Assembly: GCA_964345075.1 (NCBI GenBank)
Contig: CAYFPS010000007.1
Span: 1-64,000, forward strand
Source: CAYFPS01 sp964345075
GTDB taxonomy: Bacteria > CAIWAD01
Direction: 5' to 3'
Length of the DNA stretch: 64,000 bases
Shown piece after piece: positions 1 to 9,284 of the stretch; position 1 is the stretch's first letter, and every line of letters begins with the position of its first letter. A program made the position numbers and the translations under genes. The notes beneath the pieces are model-generated. The model was not told the origin of the DNA. It searched no databases and saw nothing but the letters and a program-made list of their open reading frames with translations.

Positions 1-120
1 AAGTGGGAGCCGTGTTTTCTTCGAAAACACTTCGCCAGGGCCTGTCTGCCCGCTAGCGCGAACAGCCAGACCACTGGCCAATCCAGTTGTCGGCCTGTTC
101 CCGACCAGTCGGGATACGTG

Positions 121-204
121 GTGTCGGACGTAGTGTCGGGCGTAGCGTCGGACGTGATGTCGGACGTGGTGTCGGACGTGGTGTCGGACGTGATGTCGGA
201 CGTA
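121..204. repeat. Seven-copy 12-bp tandem repeat
   Basis: Seven consecutive 12-bp units of the form GTGTCGGACGTG can be read from 121 to 204. They vary only at the first base (G or A), the second base of one copy, one G for A change, and the last base (A or G). The unit length is a multiple of three but no credible gene covers it. Function is unknown. Confidence 0.9.
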
Positions 205-310
205 GCTTTACCGATTTGTCCAACAATCCTCACAGTGTCAAACGTCCGGAACAGTTTCCTGCTTCCAGCGTCCAGTTGCCAGTTGCCAGATACTTGCTCA
301 CAGCAAACCC

Positions 311-441
311 TTCTGGCTGGTAACTGGTACCTGGAAACTCTTTACTCTTCTGGCTAGTAGCTGGTACCTGGAAACTCGCTACACTTCTGGCTGGTAACTG
401 GTAGCTGGAAACTCGTAACTCGTCATTCGTCATTCGTCATT
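311..441. repeat. 37-bp tandem repeat x3 plus CGTCATT x3
   Basis: Three 37-bp units start at 311, 348 and 385, each beginning TTCTGGCT and containing CTGGAAACTC. They differ at a few positions. Three CGTCATT heptamers follow (421-441). Related TTCTGGCT...CTGGAAACTTC segments appear again between 36.4 and 37.12 kb, so this is a dispersed family and not one local array. Confidence 0.8.
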
Positions 442-460
442 CGTAACTCGCAACTGCCCC

Positions 461-835
461 TCACTTCTTCCGCTTCTCCAGCACACCCTTGATTGCCGGT
501 GCGAGGATATCGGGTTCGAAGGGCTTGGTGATGTAGCCGTCGACGGCAAGCTCCTGTCCGGCCATGAAATCGCTGGTCTGGGCGCGAGCGGTCAAGAAGA
601 TGAAGGGAATCTGGGAAAGTGCCTCATCCTTGAGCAGCTCCTGACGCAGCTCAAGGCCGCTCATATCGGGCATCATGATATCGCAAACGATGATGTCGGG
701 GGGATTCTGCCTGAGCATTTCCAGTCCTTCCGTTCCATTGGCGGCACGGCTCACTCTGAAGCCTTCAGACTCCAGAGTGAAGCCTGTCAAGAGCAGAATG
801 GCCTGATCGTCTTCAATCAGCAGAACATGTATCAT
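461..835 (-). CDS. Single-domain response regulator (CheY-like)
   Basis: The 124-aa protein is a bare receiver domain with no output domain. Visible landmarks are the acidic pair D9-D10, phosphoacceptor D52 (VCDIMMPD), T82 and K104 in YITKPF. It follows the sensor kinase at 840-2441 by 4 bp, so the two are almost certainly one operon and a cognate pair. A stand-alone receiver usually signals by protein-protein contact, for example to another kinase or the flagellar motor; the target is not shown. The start is the ATG at 835. Confidence 0.93.
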   Translation of the reverse strand: MIHVLLIEDDQAILLLTGFTLESEGFRVSRAANGTEGLEMLRQNPPDIIVCDIMMPDMSGLELRQELLKDEALSQIPFIFLTARAQTSDFMAGQELAVDGYITKPFEPDILAPAIKGVLEKRKK

Positions 836-839
836 TCAA

Positions 840-2441
840 CTACTCCTCAACCTTGTTCAGACATGGCAGTTTGACTTTGAAGGTTGCGCCCTCATCCTCG
901 TTGTTGCAAGCCGTGACTGTGCCGCCATGAAGCTCTACAATTTCGCGAACGATGGCAAGTCCCAATCCGCTTCCCGGCCGATTGACTCCCTTTACGCGGT
1001 AAAAGCGCTCGAAGACACGCTTCTCCTCACCGGGCGGCAGCCCGGGACCATTATCGGAAAGTTCGATCAGCCAGAAATCATCCTCAGCATGGCAGTCGAT
1101 CACAACGCGGCCACCAGCCTTGTTGAATTTGATAGCGTTGCCCACCAGATTAAGCAGCACCTGTCGCAGACTTGGGGCATGCCCCGTTACTGGACAGAGC
1201 TCGGGCAGGTTTTCCGCAAAAAGGCGAACCCTTCGCTCGGCCGCCTGCAGTTTGCAGCTTTGCACCACTTCCTGAATCAGTGGGGTGAGATCCACTTCAT
1301 CCAGCGGCAGATCCATTGACTTGCTTTCGATACGGCTCAAGGTCAGGACACGCTCAATCAACTCGGCCAGCCGGCGGCTTTCCTGCAGAATGATGCCAAG
1401 GAACTCGCCACGCTGCTCAAAGGGAAGCTCTGGATTCTTGAGCATGGTGGATGAAAAGCCCAGAATCGAAGTCAAGGGTGTGCGCAATTCGTGGCTGACC
1501 TGCGCCACAAAGGCACTCTTCATCTCGTTGCTTTCCTGCAGCTTCTGCTCAATCTCCTTGCGGGCGTCAATATCCTGATGAATCCCGACCATGCGAGAGG
1601 GCCGGCCTTTACTGTCCCACTGGGTAACCTTGCCTCTGTCGAGGATCCATTTCCAGTGGCCGTCTTTGGTTTTCAGCCGCTGTTCGCTCGCATAGCTTGT
1701 GGCAGGATCCGCAAAGTGCGCGGCCAGATCGGCTTCAACCCGCGCTTTGTCTTCTGGGTGCAGCAGCTTCTCCCAGGAACGGACATGCCCTTCAACCTCA
1801 TTCTCTGCGTAGCCCAGCATGGACTTCCACATGGTGTTGAAGTAAACCTTGTTGGTCTTCAGGTCCCAGTCCCACAGGCCGATGCCGCCACCCTCAAGGG
1901 CAAGATCCAGTCGCTGTTCACTGGCAGTCAGGGCATCCATGTTCAGCAGGTTCAGGTAAACCACGCCGATCAGGCTGCAGACGAATTCAAGAATGCTGCG
2001 CTCGTTTTCGCCAAAGCCGTTGACTTTGGGCGACCCCATGCCGAAGCAGCCCACACAGCGGCCGCCCGCCATCACAGGCAGAAAGAGGCGACTGAGTACG
2101 GTAAAGGAACGAGTACTGGTCACGGTGCTGTGTTCGGGGTCGTTGCGCACATCCGGAACATGCAGCATCTGGCCCGTGCGTATCACAAGACCGGGATGAC
2201 GATCCCAAGCCGTGCGCTCGGCTTCCTGCCTTTCTTCTTCGGTGAAGTTGGGCGCCAGATAGAGCTTCAGTTCACTGGTGCCGGGGGCCAGCAGATAAAT
2301 ACCCGCGTAATCCACGGGCACCATGCTCTCGACAATGGATTCGGCACGCCGGGCAAGCTCCTCCACGCTACGCGAAGAGATCAGGCTGATGGCCATGTGG
2401 CTCAGCCGTGATACAAGCTCGTTCCAGCTGCTTTCTACCAT
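840..2441 (-). CDS. GAF-PAS hybrid sensor histidine kinase
   Basis: This 533-aa protein has no membrane segment and is likely a cytoplasmic sensor. An N-terminal GAF domain covers about 14-170, a PAS/PAC domain about 176-300 (GLWDWDLKTNKV, then a DGHWKWILDRG strand pair), the HisKA dimerisation helix carries phosphoacceptor H317 (VSHELRTPLTS), and the C-terminal HATPase shows N, G1 (DNGPGLP) and G2 (GSGLGLAIV) boxes. It should phosphorylate the receiver encoded 4 bp downstream. The ligand is not predictable. The ATG at 2441 lies 3 bp after the stop of the GlcG-like gene, which suggests coupled expression. Confidence 0.94.
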   Translation of the reverse strand: MVESSWNELVSRLSHMAISLISSRSVEELARRAESIVESMVPVDYAGIYLLAPGTSELKLYLAPNFTEEERQEAERTAWDRHPGLVIRTGQMLHVPDVRNDPEHSTVTSTRSFTVLSRLFLPVMAGGRCVGCFGMGSPKVNGFGENERSILEFVCSLIGVVYLNLLNMDALTASEQRLDLALEGGGIGLWDWDLKTNKVYFNTMWKSMLGYAENEVEGHVRSWEKLLHPEDKARVEADLAAHFADPATSYASEQRLKTKDGHWKWILDRGKVTQWDSKGRPSRMVGIHQDIDARKEIEQKLQESNEMKSAFVAQVSHELRTPLTSILGFSSTMLKNPELPFEQRGEFLGIILQESRRLAELIERVLTLSRIESKSMDLPLDEVDLTPLIQEVVQSCKLQAAERRVRLFAENLPELCPVTGHAPSLRQVLLNLVGNAIKFNKAGGRVVIDCHAEDDFWLIELSDNGPGLPPGEEKRVFERFYRVKGVNRPGSGLGLAIVREIVELHGGTVTACNNEDEGATFKVKLPCLNKVEE

Positions 2442-2444
2442 CGA

Positions 2445-2876
2445 TCAGATGCTTTCCAGAGTTGCCAGAGCCGCCTTGGCACAGGCCTCGTCCTGACTGT
2501 AATGTCCACCGCTGACGCCGATCGCGCCAACCATGGCTCCGTCGATCACGATAGGCAGACCACCGCCCAGCAGGGTGAATTCTTCAATGTGATTCACACC
2601 TTGACTAAGAATCGGATCGTCCTTGATAAAGTCGTGCCAGGCATTGCCGGTTGAAATACCCAGTCCCACAGCCGTGACAGCCTTGCGGCCGGCCTGATTG
2701 AGGGACATCAGGGCTGCATTGTCCATACGATAACTGAGCTTGACCCGGCCACTTTCATCCACGATGACGACCGTGATGCCCATGCCGAGTTCTTCGGCCT
2801 TTTCGCAGGCGGCCGCAGCCAGCTGAAGGGCAGTCGTACCACTGATCGACTGACGCTTGAACGTATGTGTGGACAT
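2445..2876 (-). CDS. GlcG/HbpS family (DUF336) protein
   Basis: I place the start at the ATG at 2876, preceded at 6-nt spacing by GGGAG, giving 143 aa. A longer frame to 2951 would add a Ser/Pro-rich stretch and overlap the preceding gene. The sequence has the family hallmarks: an N-terminal ALQLAAAACEKAEELG helix, VVIVDESGRV, the glycine-rich LLGGGLPIVIDG and GAIGVSGG, and an alternating small/hydrophobic C-terminal helix. Family members include the heme-responsive HbpS and GlcG of glycolate loci, but many are uncharacterised. It sits between the PHP gene and the sensor kinase; a link to the kinase, as HbpS has with SenS, is only inference. Confidence 0.85.
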   Translation of the reverse strand: MSTHTFKRQSISGTTALQLAAAACEKAEELGMGITVVIVDESGRVKLSYRMDNAALMSLNQAGRKAVTAVGLGISTGNAWHDFIKDDPILSQGVNHIEEFTLLGGGLPIVIDGAMVGAIGVSGGHYSQDEACAKAALATLESI

Positions 2877-2943
2877 GTCCATCTCCCGTCTTGAATACAG
2901 ATACGGACGATTTATCGGCAAGGAAAGGGGCGTGCTTGCGACT

Positions 2944-3801
2944 TCAGACATTAAGGCGTGAGATCAGCTTGCCGCCAATATCTTCAATCGTCCAGTCGGG
3001 GGCTCGATAGCGACCCTGTTTCGGATCATGAAAATCACTGCCTGCCGTCGTGCTCAGCCCGTTCCGTCTGGCAAGGTCGTGAAAAAACTGCTGGTGATGG
3101 GAACGATGGGCCGGATGCCGGATTTCCAGACCATCCACGCCCTGATCAATCAGAATGCGCGCGGCATCTTGTGGCAGGGCCTTGCCGGGATGGGCCAGCA
3201 CACAAAGGCCACCCAGTTTGTGGGCCAGGGCAATCAGCTCGGAAACATCGGGCAGTTCCTTGGGAAGCCAGCCCGGGCGAAAGTCAGCCAGATAGCGCTG
3301 AAAGGCTTCATGGATGGAGCTCACATGGCCATCGTCAATCAGGAGCTTTGCCAGATGCGGGCGGCCGAGGCTTCCCCGTGCGGCATCGGACTCCAGCCGC
3401 TTCATGTCAAGCCGCATGCCCAGTTCGGCCAGCTTTTCGATCATGCCCGTGATACGTGTGATACGCGCCTGACGAATTCCGCCAAGGAAGCTTTCAAAAT
3501 CCGCCACTCCCGGCTCGATTCCATAGACCAGCACATGGACTTCGGGCGCACCTTCGACGCGGTTGGCCCTGAGCGAGACTTCCACTCCGCTGATCGTACG
3601 CAGGCCCTGTGTTCTTGCTTCCCGCTTGAATTCAGGTACGCCGTCCAGAGTATCGTGATCGGTCAGGGCGGCAAGACCGATCCCGGCCAGTTTCATGCGG
3701 CGAACGAGATCTGCCGGGGCCAAAGCACCATCGGAGTACCAGCTGTGACTGTGCAGATCTACCTGCCGACTTGCCTTGCGATGTCGACTAAGAGTGATCA
3801 C
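2944..3801 (-). CDS. PHP-domain phosphoesterase (RNase AM/TrpH family)
   Basis: The 285-aa PHP domain begins near VDLHSHSWYSDG, followed by LAALTDHDTLDG and further His/Asp motifs (VLAHPGKA near the middle, TAGSDFHDP near the end) that build the trinuclear metal site. The length matches YciV/TrpH proteins, which remove nucleotides from RNA 5' ends or hydrolyse 3',5'-nucleotide bisphosphates. I choose the GTG at 3801, which overlaps the nadA TGA as GTGA. The longer frame to 3897 would lie inside nadA and adds Arg/Gly-rich sequence without homology. Confidence 0.88.
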   Translation of the reverse strand: MITLSRHRKASRQVDLHSHSWYSDGALAPADLVRRMKLAGIGLAALTDHDTLDGVPEFKREARTQGLRTISGVEVSLRANRVEGAPEVHVLVYGIEPGVADFESFLGGIRQARITRITGMIEKLAELGMRLDMKRLESDAARGSLGRPHLAKLLIDDGHVSSIHEAFQRYLADFRPGWLPKELPDVSELIALAHKLGGLCVLAHPGKALPQDAARILIDQGVDGLEIRHPAHRSHHQQFFHDLARRNGLSTTAGSDFHDPKQGRYRAPDWTIEDIGGKLISRLNV

Positions 3802-4874
3802 GCGCCCAGCATTCGTTCGAGCGCCAGACGGCCGGGAGCCATCAATTCTTCTTCGATCTCCACGACATTCACCTCGCCCAGATGATCGAGTGCCCACAGC
3901 AGGTCATTCAGGCTGACCTTCCACATGTTGGGACAGATGCTGCGATCCAGCGGCGCGATGTCCTTGTCGGGATACTCAAGCTGCATGCGCTGGCACAGGT
4001 TCAGCTCGGTGCCGATGCGAATCCTGCTGCCTGCCGGAGCCTGGCGGCAGTAATCAATGATGAAGGCCGTGCTGCCCGCTGCATCGGCGGCGTCCACGCT
4101 GGCCCGGGGACATTCGGGATGTATCACAACGAGGGTTGCGGGATCTTCACGCCTGGCAGCCTCGATCATCTCAACCGTGAAGTGAGTGTGAACGTGACAG
4201 TAGCCCTTCCACAGCAGCACCTTGGCCTGTTTGATTTCTTCATCCGTCAGGCCACCCTGCGCAAGGGCCGGATTCCAGAGCGGCATTTCCCGCGCGGAAA
4301 ACCCACGCTCATGCCCCGTGTTGTGCCCAAGATGTTCGTCAGGCAGAAAGAGAATCCGCTCGCCACGGGCATAGGCCCAGTCAAAGACCTTCATCGCATT
4401 GGAACTGGTGCAGACAATGCCTCCGTTAGCTCCACAAAAGGCCTTTGTCTCCGTGTCCGAATTCATGTAGGTCACGGGAATCAGGCCTTTTGTATCACCC
4501 AGAACGCTGCCCAGCTCGCGCCAGGCTCTTTCCACTCCCGGCGTGTCGGCCATGTCGGCCATCGGGCAACCGGCGCTGGTGTCCGGATGTATCACGGTCT
4601 GCTCCGGCCTGGCCAGCAGCCTGGCGGATTCTGCCATGAACTCAACACCGCAGAAGACGATCCACCTGGCAGTCTGTTCGCTGGCGATCTTGCTTAGCGC
4701 GAAACTATCACCGCGAAAATCGGAGAGCTCGATCACTTCCTGCTTCTGGTAGTGGTGGCCCAGGATGCACAGGCTATCACCCAGACGCTCTTTGTGACGC
4801 CTGACGCGCTCGCTCATTTCTGCAGGATCAAGCCCCAGGTACTCGTCGGGAAGGGATTGCCGCTTCCTTGCCAT
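3798..4874 (-). CDS. nadA: Quinolinate synthase NadA
   Basis: NadA condenses iminoaspartate with dihydroxyacetone phosphate to quinolinate in de novo NAD synthesis and carries a 4Fe-4S cluster. The 358-aa protein shows the early ILGHHYQKQEVIELSDFRGDS motif in shortened form across residues 37-57, plus candidate cluster cysteines at C103 (AGCPMAD), C255 (HPECPR) and C314 (RSICPNM). The start ATG at 4874 has a GGAG 7 nt upstream and overlaps the end of pepA by 47 nt. No nadB or nadC is seen in the window. Three copies of TGTATCAC lie in the gene, two of them encoding V-I-H with the rare ATA codon. Confidence 0.96.
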   Translation of the reverse strand: MARKRQSLPDEYLGLDPAEMSERVRRHKERLGDSLCILGHHYQKQEVIELSDFRGDSFALSKIASEQTARWIVFCGVEFMAESARLLARPEQTVIHPDTSAGCPMADMADTPGVERAWRELGSVLGDTKGLIPVTYMNSDTETKAFCGANGGIVCTSSNAMKVFDWAYARGERILFLPDEHLGHNTGHERGFSAREMPLWNPALAQGGLTDEEIKQAKVLLWKGYCHVHTHFTVEMIEAARREDPATLVVIHPECPRASVDAADAAGSTAFIIDYCRQAPAGSRIRIGTELNLCQRMQLEYPDKDIAPLDRSICPNMWKVSLNDLLWALDHLGEVNVVEIEEELMAPGRLALERMLGA

Positions 4875-6423
4875 TGCATGCTCCAGAAAAACAGACGGGC
4901 GAATTCACTTCGCCCGCCTGCATGTGTGACAACTCAGATTCGAAGGTATCGATCAGCTCGGCCAACAGGTGCACGCCGACACCGGTCGGACCACTGACAT
5001 AGCCGGGCTTGCCATTCATCCAGGCCGTACCTGCGATATCCACATGGGCCCAGGGCGTGTTTTCGGTAACGGCTTCGTTCAGGAAGCAGCCAGCCGTGAT
5101 CGTACCGGCTTCGCGCGTGTTTGTGGAATTGCGGATGTCGGCAATCTGGCTCTTGACCATGGCCTTGAACTCGTCAGCCAGCGGCATCGGCCAGCATGTA
5201 TCACCCGAGCGGGAACCGGCATCCACCACGGCTTCAACCATGGCTGGATCATTGCCCATGACAGCGCTCATCTGATGGCCAAAGGCGATCAGCACGGCAC
5301 CGGTCAGGGTGGCAAAGTCGATCATGGCGTCGGGCTTCCAGGTCTTCTCCGCCCAGGCCAGCGCGTCCACCAGCAGCAGACGACCTTCGGCATCGGTGTT
5401 GATCACTTCAACCGTCTTGCCGCACAGCAGCTTGATGATGTCACCGGGCTTGAGGGCCTGACCATCGGGTAGATTCTCGGCGGCGGGAACAACACCCAGC
5501 ACATCGATATCCGGCTTCAGCTCGGCGATCACGGAAAAGAGGCCGAAGACCGCAGCGGCGCCGCACATGTCGTACTTCATGTCTTCCATGCTGGCGGAAG
5601 GCTTGATGGAAATGCCGCCCGAATCAAAGGTGATGCCCTTGCCGATCACGGCCAGCTTGCGGGCATTCTTCTTGCCGCACTTGTACTCCATGGCAATCAG
5701 ACGGCTCTCTTCTACCGAGCCCTTTCCCACGGAAAGAATACCACCGGCGCCCATCTTCTTCAGCTGGGCTTCGCCCATAATGGTGGCCTTGACCTTGCCA
5801 CCGGAAGCCTTGGCAATGGCCTTGGCGGCATTTGCCAGATAACCGGGCGTAACCGTGTTCGCGGGATGATGGGCCAGATCACGAGCAAAATTGACGCCCT
5901 CGCCGATCACGGAACCACTTGTGAAAGCCTTGGTGATGGCAGCACTGGGCTTGGCGCCAGCACGGAAGGACAGGCTCTTCAGCTTGGTACCCTTCGGCTC
6001 CATCTTGTAATTCTCAAAGCGCCAGGAACCCGCCTGACAGGCACGACCCATGAAGCGGGCAATGGCTGCCGGCTCGGGGCCGTTCTCCTCGATCAGCGGC
6101 AGCTCGACGGTTACATCGGCGTAACCAGCACCCAGCAGCCAGATCATCAGCTTGCCATAAGCTTCGGTGATCGTCTTCAGGGTAAACTTGCTGCGTTCGC
6201 CCAGTCCCAACAGCATGAGGCGCGGACCTTTGCCGGCAGTGGGCAGCAGCAGCAGGCGCCTGCCTGTATCACCGTTGAAATCGCCGCCCTTCAGGGCCTG
6301 TTCAACGGGCCAGTCCTTCAATTCCTTCTGCTCACCGTGAAGGCCGTCTTCCTTGAACAGGCCAATCACATAAACATCTGTCTTCAGAGTGCTGAGCGCA
6401 CCCTTCTTCAAGCGTACCTGCAT
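4828..6423 (-). CDS. pepA: Leucyl aminopeptidase, M17 family (PepA)
   Basis: The 531-aa M17 aminopeptidase releases N-terminal residues from peptides in the cytoplasm as a two-metal hexamer. The catalytic C-terminal half carries GKGITFDSGGISIKPS (metal-binding Lys/Asp), the family signature NTDAEGRLLL and a late GPTGVGVHLL. The start is the ATG at 6423, preceded by GAGGA; an upstream extension to 6513 would run into ispH. After the conserved end the protein continues about 40 residues, and this tail overlaps the nadA start. It lies 17 bp downstream of ispH in a long minus-strand cluster. Confidence 0.94.
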   Translation of the reverse strand: MQVRLKKGALSTLKTDVYVIGLFKEDGLHGEQKELKDWPVEQALKGGDFNGDTGRRLLLLPTAGKGPRLMLLGLGERSKFTLKTITEAYGKLMIWLLGAGYADVTVELPLIEENGPEPAAIARFMGRACQAGSWRFENYKMEPKGTKLKSLSFRAGAKPSAAITKAFTSGSVIGEGVNFARDLAHHPANTVTPGYLANAAKAIAKASGGKVKATIMGEAQLKKMGAGGILSVGKGSVEESRLIAMEYKCGKKNARKLAVIGKGITFDSGGISIKPSASMEDMKYDMCGAAAVFGLFSVIAELKPDIDVLGVVPAAENLPDGQALKPGDIIKLLCGKTVEVINTDAEGRLLLVDALAWAEKTWKPDAMIDFATLTGAVLIAFGHQMSAVMGNDPAMVEAVVDAGSRSGDTCWPMPLADEFKAMVKSQIADIRNSTNTREAGTITAGCFLNEAVTENTPWAHVDIAGTAWMNGKPGYVSGPTGVGVHLLAELIDTFESELSHMQAGEVNSPVCFSGACNGKEAAIPSRRVPGA

Positions 6424-6440
6424 GCCGTCCTCGCTTTTGT

Positions 6441-7343
6441 TCAAGCTTCCCGCACCGGCTGATGCCAGCGGGGCAGCTCCTGTCCGTTCAAGGCTTCCAG
6501 TTCGCCACCCCATTCAATCAGGCGGTTGACGACACCCTGAATCAGATGATCGGGCGTGGAAGCGCCTGCAGAGACGCCCACAACCGATTTGTCCGTTATC
6601 CATGCGGGATCCATGTCCCGTTCGTCTTCAATCAGATATGCCTCGCGGCCCATTTCCAGCGCAATGTCCCGCAGACGATTGGCGTTGGCGCTGTTCAGCG
6701 AACCCACTACCACCACGAGTTCGGCGATACCGGAAAGCTCGGTAATGGCTTCCTGCCGCTGCTCGGTGGCGTTGCAGATGGTGTTGTGTACTTCCATCTC
6801 AGGAAAGCGGGCCTTAAGCGCATTGTGCATGGCATTGAATTCCAGCAGGCCCTGAGTGGTCTGTGATACAAGTGCCACCCGCTCCCAGGCGGGCAGGTCG
6901 TCCACCTCTTCCGGATGGCGGACGCGATGAATGTGCTCCGGGGCCACACCCAGTACGCCTTCGACCTCGTCATGGCCTTCATCGCCCAGCAGCAGAACTT
7001 CATAGCCCTGATCAACCAGTTTGCCGGCAATTCGATGGATCTTGGTCACCAGCGGACAGGTCACGTCAAGGACTTCCAGCCCGCGCTTCTCGGCCGATTT
7101 GACAACCTCCGGTGATACACCGTGAGCGCTGATCACGAAAATGCCTTCGCGGGCATCCTCCACCTTGCCAACACTCTTGACGTCCTGTCGTTCGAAATCC
7201 TCGATCACATGCTTGTTGTGCACGATCTCGTTCAGGATGTCAATGTTCCTGCCGGGATTTGTATCACGGGCTTCCTGCACCATGTCGATGGCGCGCTCGA
7301 CGCCAAAGCAGAAACCGGCTTCCCGGGCCAGATGAATCTTCAT
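6441..7343 (-). CDS. ispH: 4-hydroxy-3-methylbut-2-enyl diphosphate reductase IspH
   Basis: IspH is the last step of the MEP isoprenoid pathway, reducing HMBPP to IPP and DMAPP with a 4Fe-4S cluster. The 300-aa protein begins MKIHLAREAGFCFGVERA and has the three cluster cysteines C12, C96 (VTCPLV) and C190 (TICNATEQRQ). A TQxG-like QTTQG and an E-rich SxN-x-H region are present at the expected places. dxs, the first enzyme of the same pathway, is directly upstream (49 bp), so the window holds both ends of the MEP pathway in one cluster. Confidence 0.97.
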   Translation of the reverse strand: MKIHLAREAGFCFGVERAIDMVQEARDTNPGRNIDILNEIVHNKHVIEDFERQDVKSVGKVEDAREGIFVISAHGVSPEVVKSAEKRGLEVLDVTCPLVTKIHRIAGKLVDQGYEVLLLGDEGHDEVEGVLGVAPEHIHRVRHPEEVDDLPAWERVALVSQTTQGLLEFNAMHNALKARFPEMEVHNTICNATEQRQEAITELSGIAELVVVVGSLNSANANRLRDIALEMGREAYLIEDERDMDPAWITDKSVVGVSAGASTPDHLIQGVVNRLIEWGGELEALNGQELPRWHQPVREA

Positions 7344-7391
7344 CCCTAGCTCTTTCTACCCCGTTTTCGGGGATTGATCTTTTCTGTCCAG

Positions 7392-9284
7392 CTAACTCTG
7401 TTCAAGCACGCGGCGGGCGATATCCACGCCGGTCAGTTCGACCTTGTGCAGCAGAATGCGGCGGTCGCCGTGTTCCACCCAGCCATCAGGCAAACCCCAG
7501 CTGTGCAGCCGTCCGCCAAATCCGCGCGCTGCCAGCTCCTGACGCAGCTGCGCGCCAAAACCATTGACCACCGTGCCCTCTTCCAGGGAAATCAGCGTCG
7601 CCGGCTGCATGGCCAGTTCGTCCAGCATGGCCGTGTCCATCGGCTTGATGAAGCGGGCGTTGATCACGGTGGCGTGAATGCCGCGCTCGGCCAGCAGATC
7701 GGCTGCTTCCAGGCTTTCCTGCACCATGGCGCCATTGGCGATCAGCACCGGGCCACCGCCCTCGCGCAGTTTTTCCCAGCTACCAAGCGCAGGGGCCTGC
7801 GGCTTGCGCTCGGGATCCCAGTTGAAGGAATTGTCCTTGGGATAGCGAATGGCAAAGGGGCCAGCCTCGTGACTTCGCGCCAGTGCGATCAGGTCATTGA
7901 GCTCGTTGCCATCCTTTGGTGCGGCCACAACCAGCTCGGGAATCATGCTCAGGTAGGCGATGTCCAGCGTGCCGTGATGGGTCGGGCCATCCGCGCCCAC
8001 CAGTCCCGCGCGATCAATCAGGAAAAGTACGGGCAGGTGCTGCAGGGCTACATCGTGCACGATGGAATCAATCGCGCGCTGCAGGAAGGTCGAGTAGATG
8101 CAGGCCACGGGCCTGGCTCCACCAGCGGCCAAACCTGCGGCAAAGGTGACGGCGTGGCCCTCGGCAATACCCACATCAAAAACCCGGCCCGGCATGTCTG
8201 CTGCCAGAGTGCTAAGACCTGTTCCTTCCGCCATGGCCGCTGTAACCACAGCAACGGAGCCATCGGCCTCCATCCAGGGCTTGAGCATGGCCGGCAGCAG
8301 CGTGTTGTAGCTGGGGCCCTGCGGGCGCGTGGCCGGGGCTTCCGGCGCATTGGCCGAGACCTTTTCCTTGACCTTGCCGCCCACGCCGTGATACTTGACG
8401 GGATTCTGCTCAGCCACTTCCATGCCCTTGCCCTTGCGGGTCAACAGGTGCAGCAGCTTGGGGCCCTTGATCTGGCGCAGCCGCTCCAGCAGGTGGATGA
8501 GGCCATCCAGATCGTGTCCGTCAACGGGACCGAAGTAGCGGAAGCCGAGTTCATCGAAGAGCATGCCCGGTGATACAAAACTGCGCATGCTCTCTTCCAT
8601 GCGATGACCCAGTTCCCGGGCCAGCTTGCCGGTGCCGGCTGGCAGATGCCCCAGGGCGTCCCAGATCTGGTCGCGCAGGCGATTCAGTTGCGGGCTGGTG
8701 GTCATTTCCGTGAAGTAGCGGGAAAGCGCTCCAACATTGGGGCTGATCGACATGTTGTTGTCGTTCAGGATCACAATCAGGTCACGACCGCTGCTACCGG
8801 CATTGTTCAGCGCTTCAAAAGCCATACCGCCAGTCATGGCGCCATCACCGATAATGGCCACGGCCTGGCGCTCTTCGCCCTTCAGGTAAGCGGCTTCGGC
8901 AAAACCCAGCGCCGCCGAGATGGAGGTGCTGGCGTGGCCGGCGCCAAAGTGATCGTGCTCCGATTCACTGCGCTTGAGGAAGCCGGACAGGCCCTTGTAC
9001 TGGCGGATGGTTGGAAAGCGATCACGGCGCCCCGTCAGCAGCTTGTGGATATAGGCCTGATGGCCCACATCCCAGCAGAAGACATCCTTGGGTGAATCAA
9101 AGACGCGGTGCAGGGCGACGGACAGCTCGACGACACCCAGGCTGGCACCCAGATGGCCGCCAACCTGTGTGATCACTTCGATCAAGTATTCGCGCAGTTC
9201 CTGACAGACCTGCGGCAGCTGCTCGGGCGCAAGGGCCTTCAGATCCGCCGGGCTGTTGATGGATTCGATCAGTCGGGGGCTCAT
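7392..9284 (-). CDS. dxs: 1-deoxy-D-xylulose-5-phosphate synthase Dxs
   Basis: Dxs condenses pyruvate and glyceraldehyde 3-phosphate using thiamine diphosphate, opening the MEP pathway. The 630-aa length is normal. Visible features are the thiamine-binding GDGAMTGGMAFEALNNAG, the central linker and the transketolase-like domain with DRAGLVGADGPTHHG. The ATG at 9284 overlaps the nrnA stop by 4 bp. The single TGTATCAC copy in the gene (8570-8577) encodes V-S-P. Confidence 0.97.
   Translation of the reverse strand: MSPRLIESINSPADLKALAPEQLPQVCQELREYLIEVITQVGGHLGASLGVVELSVALHRVFDSPKDVFCWDVGHQAYIHKLLTGRRDRFPTIRQYKGLSGFLKRSESEHDHFGAGHASTSISAALGFAEAAYLKGEERQAVAIIGDGAMTGGMAFEALNNAGSSGRDLIVILNDNNMSISPNVGALSRYFTEMTTSPQLNRLRDQIWDALGHLPAGTGKLARELGHRMEESMRSFVSPGMLFDELGFRYFGPVDGHDLDGLIHLLERLRQIKGPKLLHLLTRKGKGMEVAEQNPVKYHGVGGKVKEKVSANAPEAPATRPQGPSYNTLLPAMLKPWMEADGSVAVVTAAMAEGTGLSTLAADMPGRVFDVGIAEGHAVTFAAGLAAGGARPVACIYSTFLQRAIDSIVHDVALQHLPVLFLIDRAGLVGADGPTHHGTLDIAYLSMIPELVVAAPKDGNELNDLIALARSHEAGPFAIRYPKDNSFNWDPERKPQAPALGSWEKLREGGGPVLIANGAMVQESLEAADLLAERGIHATVINARFIKPMDTAMLDELAMQPATLISLEEGTVVNGFGAQLRQELAARGFGGRLHSWGLPDGWVEHGDRRILLHKVELTGVDIARRVLEQS

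Larger units (their letters stand above)
1..460. other. Non-coding, repeat-rich left end
   Basis: No gene is supported here. The short open frames in 87-433 are built entirely from tandem repeats and are rejected. The stretch holds a 12-bp tandem array (121-204), a 37-bp tandem array (311-421) and a CGTCATT triplication (421-441). Elements of the 37-bp unit recur near 36.5 and 37.05 kb. The response-regulator gene ends at 461 on the minus strand, so this is its downstream region. Confidence 0.7.

Noticed and set aside
121..441. CRISPR array at the left end
   Set aside because: Units are directly tandem without unique spacers and have no cas genes nearby.
1491..2411. 306-codon plus-strand frame opposite the sensor kinase
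   Set aside because: Antisense shadow; the kinase domains are unambiguous.
7374..8573. 399-codon plus-strand frame opposite dxs
   Set aside because: Antisense to dxs, which has all catalytic motifs; the translation shows no recognisable domain.
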